A stretch of 64,000 nt of DNA from Conchocele bisecta (lineage: Eukaryota > Mollusca > Bivalvia > Lucinida > Thyasiridae), in NCBI GenBank assembly GCA_029237695.1, contig JAQRGA010000065.1, forward strand, positions 1 through 64,000, in the 5' to 3' direction. The position numbers were made by a program, and so were the translations under genes. The notes below the pieces were generated by a model. The model saw only the letters and a program-made list of their open reading frames with translations, was not told the DNA's origin and ran no database searches. Position 1 is the stretch's first letter. Every line of letters begins with the position of its first letter. Shown one piece after another: positions 12,281 through 22,787 of this stretch.

Positions 12281-12520
12281 CTGGGGGCCGTTTCACAAAA
12301 CTTCGTACGAGTAAAATGTTCGTAAGTGCACAATTATAATAGTCTGTAAAATTCACTTTAACAATGTAAACCATTGTTGAATTTACATGTATTGAGCATT
12401 GGCTGCATATGCAGCCTATGCTCAATAAATGTAAATTCATCAATTGAAATTTCAAGACGATTCTAAATTTGCACTTACGAACATTTTAGTGGTAAGAAGT
12501 TTAGTGAAACGGGCCCCTGG
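12281..12520. mobile_element. Family M2 self-complementary MITE, copy 2
   Basis: Ends GGGGGCCGTTTCACAAAACT and AGTTTAGTGAAACGGGCCCC, with the central 34-bp palindrome around GCATATGC. Its right end lies 26 bp from the exon B donor, so it sits in the intron just downstream of that exon. Confidence 0.85.
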
Positions 12521-12545
12521 TCGATATTGAACTCAGCCAACTTAC

Positions 12546-12728
12546 ACTGAATACATCCGTTGTACGTTTGATTTGGCAGAAAACCCGTCCGACAGAGGCA
12601 GTCGTTGTCCTTACAAAGCACGTTGTCGCCTAGCAACGTCTTACACCAGAATTGGAACTTGCAGTAGTCGCCAACCTGCTGCGGAACCGTTGACATGGAA
12701 ACAAACTCGTGGTTATTAACATATTCAA
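12546..12728 (-). CDS. Exon B: six-cysteine EGF/EB-like module
   Basis: The minus-strand frame carries VGDYC then C-x5-C-x9-C-x4-C-x-C-x2-GF-x8-C, the full six-cysteine module of this locus, and no stop. The donor is a strong GTAAGT after a phase-1 codon base (exon end 12546). The start is uncertain. An AG at 12729-12730 gives phase 1 and a 183-bp symmetric exon but has a poor pyrimidine tract. CAG at 12676 or 12679 has better sequence but gives phase 0. An M2 element follows immediately in the intron. The module is likely extracellular and disulphide-bonded. Confidence 0.7.
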
Positions 12729-12927
12729 CTCTAAATATTTACATTAATTTCAACTAACCGTTTACACGTCATATATCCTTTTAACTATTCATTTGTGGAA
12801 TAAACGACATTTTGTGAGAACGTATCAGGCATACTAACTACAAATGTCCAGCAATACTGGCTGAAGGCCGGGGCTGGGTGTGGGGTGGGGGTATAAACGT
12901 ATAAATATTTAAAAGTCCAAAGATACC

Positions 12928-13233
12928 AGTAGCCTATTTCACCAATATTGCAAATTATACTTTTCTAGCAAGTATACTTTGAGGGAGTAATAATTTCTTT
13001 TTCCCAAAATGCATTATTTCATATAGGACTAACGACTGCATATATTTGATGATTAAACAAATGCAGAATTATTATACTGACTTTATTACATTATCACAGC
13101 CATTCTGGCTGTGATAATGTAATACATTCAGTATAATAAAAATTCGTAAATTTATCCTTAAATTAAAAATTTCACCCTCAAAGTATGCTTTGCTAGAAAA
13201 GTATACTTTGCAATGTTGGTGAAATACGCTACA
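12928..13233. mobile_element. Family M6 palindromic MITE, copy 2
   Basis: Ends GTAGCCTATTTCACCAA and TTGGTGAAATACGCTAC, then AAGTATACTTT arms, with the central TTATCACAGCCATTCTGGCTGTGATAA hairpin intact. This is the most complete M6 copy. Confidence 0.8.
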
Positions 13234-13523
13234 GATGAAGGGCAGAAGGTTGACCAAAATATAATATTAGCAGCGTAGGATAACTTATACAATCAGCTAC
13301 GAACCTTCATTCGAGGTTCAAGTACGATATAGCGATCAATGCGTGTAAGATACGTGGTGTGAAATAATGCTCTACATGCATGTTCTCACTATTTGAGTCA
13401 TCACTCATCACCAGATGATGGATGTATTGATTGGAATCTATACGACCATTTCTGCATCAAGGTCATATACAAACGGGTCAGACGGGAAACTAAATTTATT
13501 TTTTTAATTGTTTGAGGCAGGCC

Positions 13524-13879
13524 ACAATGTGCATGGTCACGTTGTTACAACAACAACAACGTCGCCCACTCTAAAGTAAGTATTATTTGATAGTTTCCTT
13601 AATATGCAACGGATTTTGATGAGATATGGCGCAGCAAATGAGTCTTCATGATATGCATTTGGTGGTCTATGGAGTTTGGCACAGACTTATGTCGTTTTTG
13701 CGAAGAATGGATTTCCGTGTCAGAGACACGGAAATCGATTCTTCGCAAAAACGACATAAGTCTGTGCCAAACTCCATATTTCATCAAAATCCGTTACGTA
13801 ATAAGGACATTATAAAATAATACGTACTTTGAATCGGTACTTGTTGTTGTTGTTAGTACCGCGTGATCATACACCTTGG
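13524..13879. mobile_element. Family M5 palindromic MITE, copy 1
   Basis: It is bounded by TGCATGGTCACGTTG...ACAACAACAAC and GTTGTTGTTG...GTGATCATACACCTTG. The middle is a long hairpin built on ACTTATGTCGTTTTTGCGAA and its complement. It matches 25475-25847 and 44000-44367. The two short opposite-strand ORFs here are translations of the hairpin, not genes. Confidence 0.8.
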
Positions 13880-14098
13880 GACATGTAATTATGATCATAA
13901 GAAGATGTGCGATGTTTCATGAAACACAGACAACGTCGATAGTTGATGAAATATGCATAGCACATGCGGATTTGCCCTGAACATTTCGTCAACTTTCAAC
14001 GTCGTTTACGGACACTATCGCACATATTGTACATAGTTATGAGATATCGCATAACATCTTGGGTACAAAATTACATGGCTTGTCTCATTTCTCGTTAC

Positions 14099-14263
14099 CA
14101 TAGCACTGCCCGACGTCATCGAGGTCATTACGGATCCACAGGCCCGGCTTGCACGTGCATAATTTAAATTTGGGGAACTCGGGGGTGCTGTGACACACGC
14201 TCTGATTGTCCAACTTCAGGTACTGACCACTGAATGTACAGCCGTCCAGTAACTTTCTAGGAC
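14099..14263 (-). CDS. Exon C: cysteine-rich module
   Basis: Acceptor ATCTTACAG (exon start 14263) and donor GTAACG (exon end 14099) give a 165-bp, phase 1-1 exon with no stop. It encodes about 55 residues with C-x14-C-x11-C-x-C-x2-G and a final C, a looser version of the EB-like module with a longer first loop. KPGLW takes the place of the usual x2-GY. It lies between exon D upstream and exon B downstream in the minus-strand gene. Confidence 0.7.
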
Positions 14264-14345
14264 CTGTAAGATGACCACGCATACATGGACGCAGACAATG
14301 GTATTAACGTATAAAACACCATGTCGTTTGCTAAAGGCATGTTCA

Positions 14346-14654
14346 GAGCTCCAGATAAGCTGCGTATTTATTTAAATACCCAATTAAAATTGTCAAAAAC
14401 CCAATTGAAATCAGAAGTAATACAACATTTGTGGTACCTTTATCATGCTGCAGAAAACAATAAACAGACCACAAATATAGCATATTTTTCCATGAAAACA
14501 CATCTTGATATTTCATTAGAATTGCTGTCTGTTGATGTGTAAACAGTAGTGTGATTTTATTTTACCCAATTAAATTTTTGAAATACCCAATTGCTTCAGA
14601 AATGATGGAGTGACAATACTCAATTACTCAATTAGTTATTCCTTATCTGGAGCC
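14346..14654. mobile_element. Family M4 MITE, copy 3, reverse and shortened
   Basis: Starts GAGCTCCAGATAAGCTGCGT and ends CTTATCTGGAGC. It is in the opposite orientation to copies 1 and 2, and half of the central hairpin is missing, which shortens it by about 80 bp. Confidence 0.7.
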
Positions 14655-15209
14655 CTGTATATAGGTGGCTAGGATAAGCTACGGTAGCGGTTTAACCACA
14701 CAACTGGAGTGTACCAGTCAGTACTAATTACTTATCTGGAGTCCTGATGTTAATGATCCTGTAATCAACAATGGTATTCCGTTGATCATTACTTGCTAAA
14801 ATAAATCGTGAATGAACTACAACAATAGCAAGTTGTTTTGGGCACCAGTTCGCTCTATTTAACCACGTACTAGCAACACGAACATGTGTAAATCTCAGCG
14901 AAAATTATCTGAACCCTACACATGGGGAGACCCCAGTCCTGTTTAGAGACGTTCCTCTGTCATTCCGAAACACAATGTAATTCTACAGGCACTATAATAT
15001 ACTATTACAGCCATTATATAAAGTACATTAAACTGCATCGAAACTAATGTTTCTAAGTATTCTACGTAAGATACATACGCACTCAAAGAGATGTTTGTGT
15101 GTTTGCAAGCACGAACACACATCAGCAAGGCTATCATTATTAATAATAAAATACAGCGAATCGCATCATGCTATATTATTCTAAGTGATTTAGAGAGGCT
15201 ACACCGTAC
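14655..15209. other. Intron sequence; duplicated flank of M4
   Basis: The first 70 bases (GGTAGCGGTTTAACCACACA, CTGGAGTGTACCAGTCAGTA) are nearly identical to 17180-17245, which also follows an M4 copy. M4 was therefore duplicated with its flank or inserted into a second repeat. The rest shows no gene. Confidence 0.45.
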
Positions 15210-15341
15210 TTTGAACGCAGCTAGTTCTGGCAGGTATGGCGTCATAGCCACTAAGACACTGGCACTGACTTCCCGTGCAGTTACTGAAATACTTGGCAGA
15301 CGTGCAGTCTCTCATCACCTCATATGCGTCTTCGATTCTAC
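15210..15341 (-). CDS. Exon D: EGF/EB-like module lacking its first cysteine
   Basis: Acceptor TTGTTTCAG (exon start 15341) and donor GTACGG (exon end 15210) define a 132-bp phase 1-1 exon, the same length as exon G. The module reads DAYEVMRDC-x8-C-x4-C-x-C-x2-GY-x9-C. The position that holds Cys1 in sister modules is Tyr (codon at 15322-15324), which leaves an odd number of cysteines. It has no stop. The missing Cys is one base change (TGT to TAT) away, consistent with relaxed constraint, although an unpaired Cys used between modules cannot be excluded. Confidence 0.75.
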
Positions 15342-15659
15342 CTGAAACAACAAAAACATGAACGACGGTTAGCAAAATGTTGATTTTGCAAAAACTGCTC
15401 TGCACTTAACGTTTGTCAGTAAGAGTAAAGCGCTGTGTAATGGGTTTCAAATAGAACGTGAATACGGTAGGTATGTATATACGAAGGTATATACTGAGGG
15501 GCGTGTGCAGTAATCAATAATCATAGATCCGAACTGGAGAGATAATCTGTGACGCCACGATGGAGGTGGGATATTATACCTTGTGCATCTGCACAGCATG
15601 ATGAAATGAATAAGCTACATGTATACATACATGCTTCCAAGCTACGGTTTCATTTTTAT
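15342..15659. other. Intron sequence, nothing recognised
   Basis: No repeat boundary, RNA or coding signal was found beyond short chance frames. Confidence 0.3.
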
Positions 15660-15906
15660 AAAGGAAACAAATGTTACAAGACAGCATTTGACACGCAAGT
15701 GTAGGAGAATAGTTCATGAAACAGAGCTTCAATTGGGTCGCAGATATGCACCGAATGTGATCCACAGATTAGATCCCCATCCGAAAGGACTAGTAGAGCA
15801 GGAAATACAAAGTATCTCAGAAATACTGACGCCCTGGAACTGAACCCTGAATAGAACTCGGGTCGCCAGCGTGGCAGTCCGACGGTGTTACCCTCGGCCA
15901 CGGTCT
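15660..15906 (-). mobile_element. tRNA-derived SINE fragment
   Basis: Read on the minus strand, the head GTGGCCGAGGGTAACACCG fits a polymerase III A box (TGGCCGAGG). About 35 nt later GGGTTCAGTTCC fits a B box, with a tRNA-Ser/Leu-like anticodon-arm region (CGTCGGACTGCCACGCTGG) in between. The body (CCTTTCGGATGGGGATCTAA) continues for about 150 nt without a coding frame. The short ORFs over it are shadows. The 3' end and any target duplication could not be fixed. Confidence 0.5.
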
Positions 15907-16300
15907 GCTTGATTAAATATAAATTATATTATATTCGGCTTATATTTAAGGGTGGGAATTGGCTCGAACACCTTCCATACCCGGTTATTAAATATAAATG
16001 TTCTATGATTGAATTTGTATCTTATTTATGAACCCAATTCATTCGATGGTTATTAATTTAAGTGTAGTTATATTATTTATATTACTTAACCTAATGCATC
16101 TAATGGATGCCTCTTTATACATATGGTATAGTATGATCTTTTCACAACAAATTACAATTTTATTTCATAAACTTTCCTTACAGGTACGTGAATAGCGAAA
16201 ATGCCAAATTATGTACAACGAATTATCTCCCCTGTTCTTCACAGTTTCTGATATTATATACTTGATTATAACGCATGTTTTTGGGAATTCGATCACATAA
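15907..16300. other. AT-rich intron sequence
   Basis: I see nothing beyond AT-rich sequence with TATAAAT-like strings. No gene. Confidence 0.3.
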
Positions 16301-16526
16301 ACAGGGGACCGTTTCACTAAACTCCGTATGACTAAATTGTTCGTAAGTGCAAAATTAACAATGTGTCCTTGTACACAATTATTGGATTTACATTTATCGA
16401 GCATAGGCTGCATATGCAGCCTATGCTCAATAAATGTAAATCCATCAATTGAAATTTCCAGACGATCCTAAATTTGCACTTACGAACATTTTAGTTGTAC
16501 GAAGTTTAGTGACACGGAGCTCTGGT
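16301..16526. mobile_element. Family M2 MITE, copy 3
   Basis: Ends AGGGGACCGTTTCACTAAAC and GTTTAGTGACACGGAGCTCT, with the 34-bp GCATATGC-centred palindrome intact. The left arm has a small deletion compared with the 38632 copy. Confidence 0.8.
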
Positions 16527-16795
16527 GTGATAGATTCGGATGGACAATTTGCTCTGCATGAAGCAACACCCATATATTGTACATCTGAGACGCAGTCACT
16601 TTAAAGTGGGCATGTACTTTGAGTGTCTACACGTGACATGGAAGCTAACTGCAAACTAGCAAGTATGTCTACATTATAGCTGAATGCTTTAACCACACTA
16701 TTACAGTTCAGTGGTTAAATGCTACACTATTCCACATGATACTAGTCATGCGAATATCCGTGTGTCTAGTACATGTACATATATATATTATACAG
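16527..16795. other. Intron sequence with short repeat
   Basis: TATCCGTGTGTCTAGT near 16755 recurs as GTCCGTGTGTCTAGT near 17259, bracketing the M4 copy at 16796. The M4 copy is therefore nested inside another repeat. No gene. Confidence 0.35.
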
Positions 16796-17176
16796 CGCTC
16801 CAGATAAGCTGCGTATTTGCTTAAATACCCAATTAAAATTACCAAAACCCAATTGACATCAGAAGTAGCGAGTATCAAAAAGCAATAACAATTGTGTGGT
16901 ACCATTCTCATGCTGCAGAAAACAATAAACAGACCACAAATATAGCATATTTGTTTTACTTTCCATGAAAACACATCTTGATATTTCATTAGAATTGTCT
17001 CCAAGGAGACAATTCTAATGAAATGCCAAGACATGTTTTCATTTCGAAGCAAAATATTCAATAATTGCTGTCTGTTGATGTGTAAACAGTAGCGTGATCT
17101 TATTTTACCAATTAAATCAGAAATGATGGAGTGACAATACTCTATTATTCAATTAGTTATTTCTTATCTGGAGCCT
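16796..17176. mobile_element. Family M4 MITE, copy 4
   Basis: Ends GCGCTCCAGATAAGCTG and CTTATCTGGAGC, with the full central hairpin (TTTCATTAGAATTGTCTCC and complement). The 117-aa minus-strand ORF across it is an element shadow, since similar frames appear in the other M4 copies. Confidence 0.75.
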
Positions 17177-17804
17177 GTATATATGTGGCTAGGGTAAGCT
17201 AGGGTAGCGGTTTAACCTCACAACTGGAGTGTACCAGTCAGTATTGTGGAATATGATGTCCGTGTGTCTAGTGTCGGGTTGCATAGGGTAAACCAGGATG
17301 GAAGTTGTCGTCGTCAATACTTCTTCTAAGTACATACTACTATTCGTGTTTTAGTATCGTTGTTGCATAGGAAGATAACAAGGCTGTATATAGGGAATGT
17401 TCTACACAGCTTGCTAAGCACACTATTGCTGACGTTGTACACGTACATACCGGATTCCTTCCCGGTTCCACAAACGAAATATTGCGTATCGTTTACAGTT
17501 CGCTTTGGCATCGTTTTCGGCTTTATAATTAGAAAACGATGATTTTTGGTTGGTTTAAACGTGTCACGCTTAAGCAAATGAAAAGATAAGTTTCTAATTA
17601 AAAACAACTCCAACGAGGTGTGGAAAGAAACGACATTCATGTAAATAGTCAAACGTTGGGCATTTAAACGATAATATCGTGTTCAGGTACAAAACCGCAA
17701 ACGATAATCGTTTCTGTGCATATCGTTGTACAAAACGATAGTTTTCATTTCGTAATCCTTTGTTTCGATTGAGAGCCTTCTACAAATCATCACGGTATAC
17801 TCAC
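17177..17804. other. Intron sequence, no gene recognised
   Basis: It holds the duplicated M4 flank (17180-17245). The 108-aa minus ORF at 17326-17652 has no recognisable domain and looks like chance. A CGATAATATCG hairpin-like string lies near 17668. Confidence 0.3.
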
Positions 17805-19664
17805 GTTTCTGACATACAGTGTTGTTGTTGACGGCCATGTATCCCCACTCGCATGTACACGTGCTCTGTCTGCACACACTATACTTCACGGCCGAACTGC
17901 AGTCGCTACGAGATGTACAATTCGTGTCCCCTATCCGGAACTTGGTACAACTTTGATTGCCATCGGACGCAAAATATCCAGAGTCACAAACACATATACC
18001 CATCCGGTCAGTTACTGTTTGTAACTGCGAAGGAGCAGTCGGGTGACTTTTTACACGTGTTATCAAACACCCGGCGTCGTGTGCATGTATCTTTAGATTC
18101 ATTGACCTGGTAACCTCTCACGCATGCGCACTTCGTATGTTTACATTCACTGTCGTCTATTGCAATATCAGTCTTTATCCTCAACACAGGCATCTATGGC
18201 ACGCCGTTCTTATATTTATTCCCGAAACAAGATATCTACTAAACTTTACTAGATATCTTATATATTATATGAGATATCTACTAAAGTTTAGTAGATATCT
18301 TATATAGTTTATAAGATATCTTATATACTTTTTTATATTAGATATCTCATAAAGTATATAAGATATCTCATAAAGTATATAAGATATCTACTAAGGTTTA
18401 GTATATATCTTATATAGTTTATAAGATATCTTATATACTTTTTTATATAAGATATCTACTAAACTTTAGTAGATATCTTATATACTTTATGAGATATCTT
18501 ATATAGTTTAGTAGATATTTCATATACTTTAGTAGATATTCTTATATAGTTTATAAGATATCTTATATAAATGCAAATTAATTAAGATATCTTATATGTT
18601 TAGTAGATATCTTATATATTTTAGTAGATATCTTATATCTTTTAGTAGATCTTGTTTCGGGAATAAATATAAGAACGGCGTGCCATGGCACGCCGTTCTT
18701 ATATTTATTCCCGAAACAAGATATCTACTAAACTTTACTAAGATATCTTATATAATATATTGAGATATCTACTAAAGTTTAGTAGATATCTTATATAGTT
18801 TATAAGATATAATTATATACTTTTTTATAATAGATATCTATAAAACTTTATGAGATATCTTATAAACCTAATATGAGATATCTCATAAAGTATATAAAAT
18901 ATCTATAAATAGTTTAGTAGATATCTTATATAGTATAAGATCTTATATACTTTTTTTATATAAGATATCTACTAAACTTTAGTAGATATCTTATATATTT
19001 ATTTAAGAATATCTCCATATAGTTTAGTAGATATCTCATATACTTTAGTAGATATCTTATATACTTTATGAGATATCTTATATGTTTAGTAGATATCAAA
19101 TTATACTTTAGTAGTATTTATATAGTATAAGATATCTATAATCAAATTTTGATTATTATATGTTTAGTAGATCTTATATATTTTAGTAGATATCTTATAT
19201 CTTTTAGTAGATATCTTGTTTCGGGAATAAATATAAGAACGGCGTGCCATAGGCATCGGTAATTTTATTTAACACACATTGGGTGTTGTTTGAGACGGGT
19301 CTGAAACCCTGGGTACAACCACACGTGTTGTTGTGACAATAACTGTGTTCTATTGCGTCATAACAATCACTACTGACGTCACAATAATCATTGATATTGC
19401 GTAAACTACATCCAGTACTATTTTCTGCTGATTTGAAACCTGATTGGCATGCTCAATAAGTATCCGTACAATTGCTATATAGGACCGAATCACTGCAGTC
19501 TGATTGGCTGATGCAATCGTCGCCTAGGTTACGGAGAACACATTCGGTATTGTTTTAGACGCTTTTAAAACCGGAAATACATTGACAGGTTTGATCGGCG
19601 CACGTGCTGTTGTACACGGCATGGGTGCAGTCTTCATCATGGAGGCACGCCGACGTTATATTGC
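17805..19664 (-). pseudogene. Exon E: six tandem EGF/EB-like modules, disrupted
   Basis: Acceptor TTATTATTCCAG (start 19664) and donor GTGAGT (end 17805), both phase 1, bracket six modules of about 43 residues. The pattern is C-x4-DC-x7-8-C-x4-C-x-C-x2-G(Y/F)-x8-10-C. Breaks: TAA at 19555-19557 in module 1; TGA at 19453-19455 exactly where module 2 should have its first C of C-x-C; frame breaks next to TGA at 18168-18170 (module 4) and 18008-18010 (module 5), each explained by one extra or two missing bases just after a Cys codon start; and a 1.06-kb element at 18195-19250 inside module 4. Ignoring that insertion and one copy of its 7-bp duplication, the junction reads ITDACVEDKDC, which supplies Cys1 and Cys2 of module 4. 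This proves the insertion struck coding sequence. Modules 3 and 6 look intact. The exon cannot be translated through as it stands. Confidence 0.85.
18195..19250. mobile_element. AT-rich palindromic element, tandem dimer, inserted in exon E
   Basis: Two units, 18195-18686 and 18685-19250, each begin ATGGCACGCCGTTCTTATAT and end with its complement, and they share a CCATGG junction. Between the ends is almost nothing but permutations of AGATATCTACTAAACTTTAG and AGATATCTTATATA, giving many overlapping hairpins. The whole dimer is flanked by a 7-bp direct repeat AGGCATC (18188-18194 and 19251-19257), a target-site duplication. No coding capacity. Confidence 0.8.
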
Positions 19665-20174
19665 CTGGAATAATAATAACAATAATAAATATTGTGATCT
19701 GGCATAACCATAAATGGTAAATGTATTATTTTCAAAATTCGTCGTACTTATAAAGATAATGTTTCCATACATGTGTCACAGCAACCAAGTAGGGGTAGCG
19801 ACCACATAACTATATGTTGAACTGCAGAAAATACACATTCGTCATAGTCACATACTCATGTCGTTACATACATGAATCCGTTTGAACATAAAGGGACCAT
19901 AAATGTGCATGAAGTATGTCAGTAAATGGAGTATATAGACTGCCAGGTCCGAAACTGTAAAACTTACAAGTGCATATATTTATCGTTGTATTATTTTGAC
20001 ATGCATACTCATATGTATTCATACACCGTTTGTTAATTGAACATCACATATTGTTTATGTATTTCAGAGTCGACTTTAAAAGTTACATTTGCGAATGAAA
20101 CTGGAACCAAATATCATGACATGACCAACTTTTTAAGAAACTGTTACATAACATTACCTTAAATGTTCACTTAC
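19665..20174. other. Intron between exons F and E
   Basis: About 510 bp between a strong acceptor and a strong donor. No repeat boundary or gene was recognised in it. Confidence 0.4.
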
Positions 20175-20355
20175 GTTTACTGCACGTAGTGTTATTATAC
20201 ATCACTAAATATCCGGACGTACAGACGCACGTATTATCTGTACACAAACTGTGTTCCACTGCATTGAAACAATCCTCGTCCAGTGAACACGCAGGCGCTG
20301 TAATCTATTACGTCACTACAGTCGGTGTCAATGTCACACGAGTCCCGTACTCTTC
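20175..20355 (-). pseudogene. Exon F: EGF/EB-like exon with internal frame loss
   Basis: Acceptor ATTTTCAG (start 20355) and donor GTAAGT (end 20175) are both good. The 181-bp length is not a multiple of three, unlike its intact neighbours. The first frame gives RVRDSC-x4-DC-x7-C and then loses sense. A second frame gives ACSLDEDC-x8-C-x4-C-x-C-x2-GY, ending NNTTCSK in phase 1. The frame switch is at about 20294-20312. The first half-module joins the start of a second module, so a deletion between two adjacent modules is likely, perhaps by unequal pairing. Confidence 0.75.
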
Positions 20356-20727
20356 CTGAAAATACAAACATTTTATGCATGGACAGACAAACCATTTAAT
20401 GTAATACAAGTTTAGGAACTATGTTTAACCTACATGACTTAAAACATAAATAAAACAGATGTGGCCTGCCGGTGGCAGATTGGGGAAACTCCAGCAAACG
20501 TCTCAACCTGACCCACGGGCACACACGCGGACGGACGGACGGACGGACACACGGTATACACATTATATGCCCCCAGCTCTACCGAGACTGGGACTGTAAC
20601 ATGTAAATAGCCTGTACGATTGTTGGTAACATAAGCATTTGTGGAACCTATCATAACTGGACACCCTGTCGGATCATACAGTGTCCAATTTAAATGACAC
20701 CATGACACATTTTCTTAAATTAACACA
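20356..20727. other. Intron; short GGAC tract
   Basis: It contains (ACGG)n at about 20530-20550. The 89-aa minus ORF has no recognised domain. No gene. Confidence 0.3.
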
Positions 20728-21166
20728 TGGAGCCCCGCAGGGGACGTAGAATTATTTTTTATTATTCGAATTCGACTTCCCACGAAATAATAATTCATTT
20801 CCCACGAAATAAACAAAATAATAACAATACGTTCCCACGAAATAACAATTCGTTCCCTCAATTTAACAATTCGTTCCCACGAATCAACAATTCGATCCCT
20901 CAATTTAACAATTCGTTCCCACGAAATAACAATTCGTTCCCACGAAATAACAATTCGTTCTCACGAAATAACAATTCGTTCTCATGATATAACAATTCGT
21001 TCCCTCGAATTAACAATTCGTTCCCACAATCCCACGATTGTTAATTGGTGGGAACGAATTTAATGTACTAAATTGAGGGAACAAATTAATAAATTGAGGG
21101 AACTAATTGTTATTTCGTAGGAACGAACTAATAAAACAAATTCATGTCCCCTACGGGGCTCCGTAG
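20728..21166. mobile_element. Family M3 foldback element with 21-bp minisatellite arms, copy 1
   Basis: Ends GGAGCCCCGCAGGGGACGTA and CCCCTACGGGGCTCCGTAG. The left arm repeats a 21-bp unit containing AACAATTCGTTCCCACGAAA. The right arm carries the complement (GGGAACGAATTGTTATTTCG), so the element folds on itself. Because 21 is a multiple of three, the repeat yields a spurious open frame of NNNSFPR heptads. Confidence 0.85.
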
Positions 21167-21419
21167 TCACCAGATAATCGACTGCACGGCAGTTTTAACC
21201 AAATTGAAAGACTGAAACTCGCATAAAACCTTTAGTATTCATACAGTAAATTCTTTACAGTGTTTGTTACATCATGGAAGGGAAATACTGTCCTAAGTTA
21301 TGTTTAAAATATGTTTTTATAATCGAATTGTGGACTGCTTGAATGCATGAAAACCGAGTAGACCAGTATAATTACAGTGTACCGTCACGTGAGCACCGTC
21401 ACGTGAGTACAACATATGG

Positions 21420-21710
21420 TGGAATGTTTCTGCCATCTAACGTGATAACGTGATTGTCAAGTCGTCTTAATCCACATTATATGTCGTCTTAACTACATAA
21501 TTATCGCGTCCAGGCCAGATACATTGGACGCGATAACTAACACAAAATCTCGTCAAAAACGTGTTATTGCCCCATTTTATCTCGTCTTGATCAGTTAATA
21601 AATCGTCTTGAGGCGATAGTTATCGCGTCAAGACGTCTTAGTAACTGGTCAAGACGAGATAAACTGTATTAAGACGTCTTATTGTCTTTATTCGACGAGA
21701 AAATTGGTGA
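21420..21710. repeat. Repeat with GTCTTGA/TCAAGAC hairpins
   Basis: Many short blocks of CGTCTTAA, CGCGATAACT and TATCTCGTCTTGATCAGTTA occur in both orientations. Related sequence lies at 11616-11690. No coding frame. Confidence 0.5.
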
Positions 21711-21721
21711 CAATTTAAATA

Positions 21722-22573
21722 ACAAGAGCTCCGTGGAGCAAGATGTCCCGCCTGGCGCAGTTTGATAGTACATACAGAGCTTGTAATAACCTTGGGGCTA
21801 GTGAGCACCGTGGGCTTTCTGTAGAATGATGCAGGATCACGTTACAAATGCACCAAATACTAGAGCATTCCATCAATGGAAACAGAAGTTATTGAAGATT
21901 AACCCCAACGTTAATTTCTGTGATGGACAGACGGACAGACGGACAGACGGACGAACAGACAACTTTTGCATCCCTATATCCCCTTTTCGCTACGCGAGGG
22001 GATAATAAACTGAAACCAAAACACTTATTTTCCAACAAACACAGCTAAACTCAAACAAGAATGCCACCAACGACATGTATCTCTTGGCACCGATGCTAAA
22101 TTTCTATACTAAACATTTTTGAAGTCCGTGACCTTGATCTTGGGGTTTCCGGCACCATGTACTTTCAGCAGATGATGCGGAATGTTCTTACAAATGCATG
22201 TATGAAATATTAAAACATTCCATCAAGGGAAACAATAGTTACAATAAATTAACCCAAACATTAAGTTTTCAAAACTGAGCATTTTCGAAGCCCGTGACAT
22301 TGACCTTGGGTTTTCTGTAGAATCATAACGAATGTTGCTATAGCTTACACCTAAGAGATATTAAAGCATTCCTGTAAGGGAAACAGAGGTTGTAATAAAG
22401 TAAACCAAGTTTGCCAAACCCGGAATTTGTAAGCCCGTGACTTTGACCTTTGGGGTTAGCAGGCACCATGGGCTTTCTGTAGAATGATGCGGGATGTTGT
22501 TTCAAATGCATGTATGGAATATTAAAGCATTCCATTGATGGAAACAGAAGTTACAACAAATTAACCTGAGCGT
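21722..22573. repeat. Bivalve-type dispersed repeat, tandem diverged copies
   Basis: It starts AACAAGAGCTCCGTGGAGCA and then repeats blocks such as GTGACCTTGACCTTTGGGGTT, TGGGCTTTCTGTAGAATGAT and AAAGCATTCCAT several times, with a (GGACAGAC)n tract at about 21925. Similar blocks recur at 23380-23640. I know such noncoding repeats from heterodont bivalve genomes by memory only. No intact ORF. Confidence 0.55.
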
Positions 22574-22787
22574 TAAAGGTACATGCCCACGCAGCAGGTT
22601 ACACTGTACTACTACTTTTCATGTTCTGTCATGCCTTATATGAGCCATTTGTCTACCCACTAACGAGTTATTTTCAATTATGGCGCGTGTTAATTGGTGT
22701 TAAATCGCATTTTATATGCCGCGACCAGAAAGGGTATTTTCCGACCTCGTGCTATTTTTACCAATACGCGTCACGTGACACGGTCAA

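Noticed and set aside
13599..13820. Two opposite-strand ORFs with similar peptides
   Set aside because: They are the two arms of the M5 hairpin read on each strand.
20727..20987. Asn/Ser/Phe/Pro-rich ORF with heptad repeats
   Set aside because: It comes from the 21-bp units of an M3 arm, and the same frame appears in other M3 copies.
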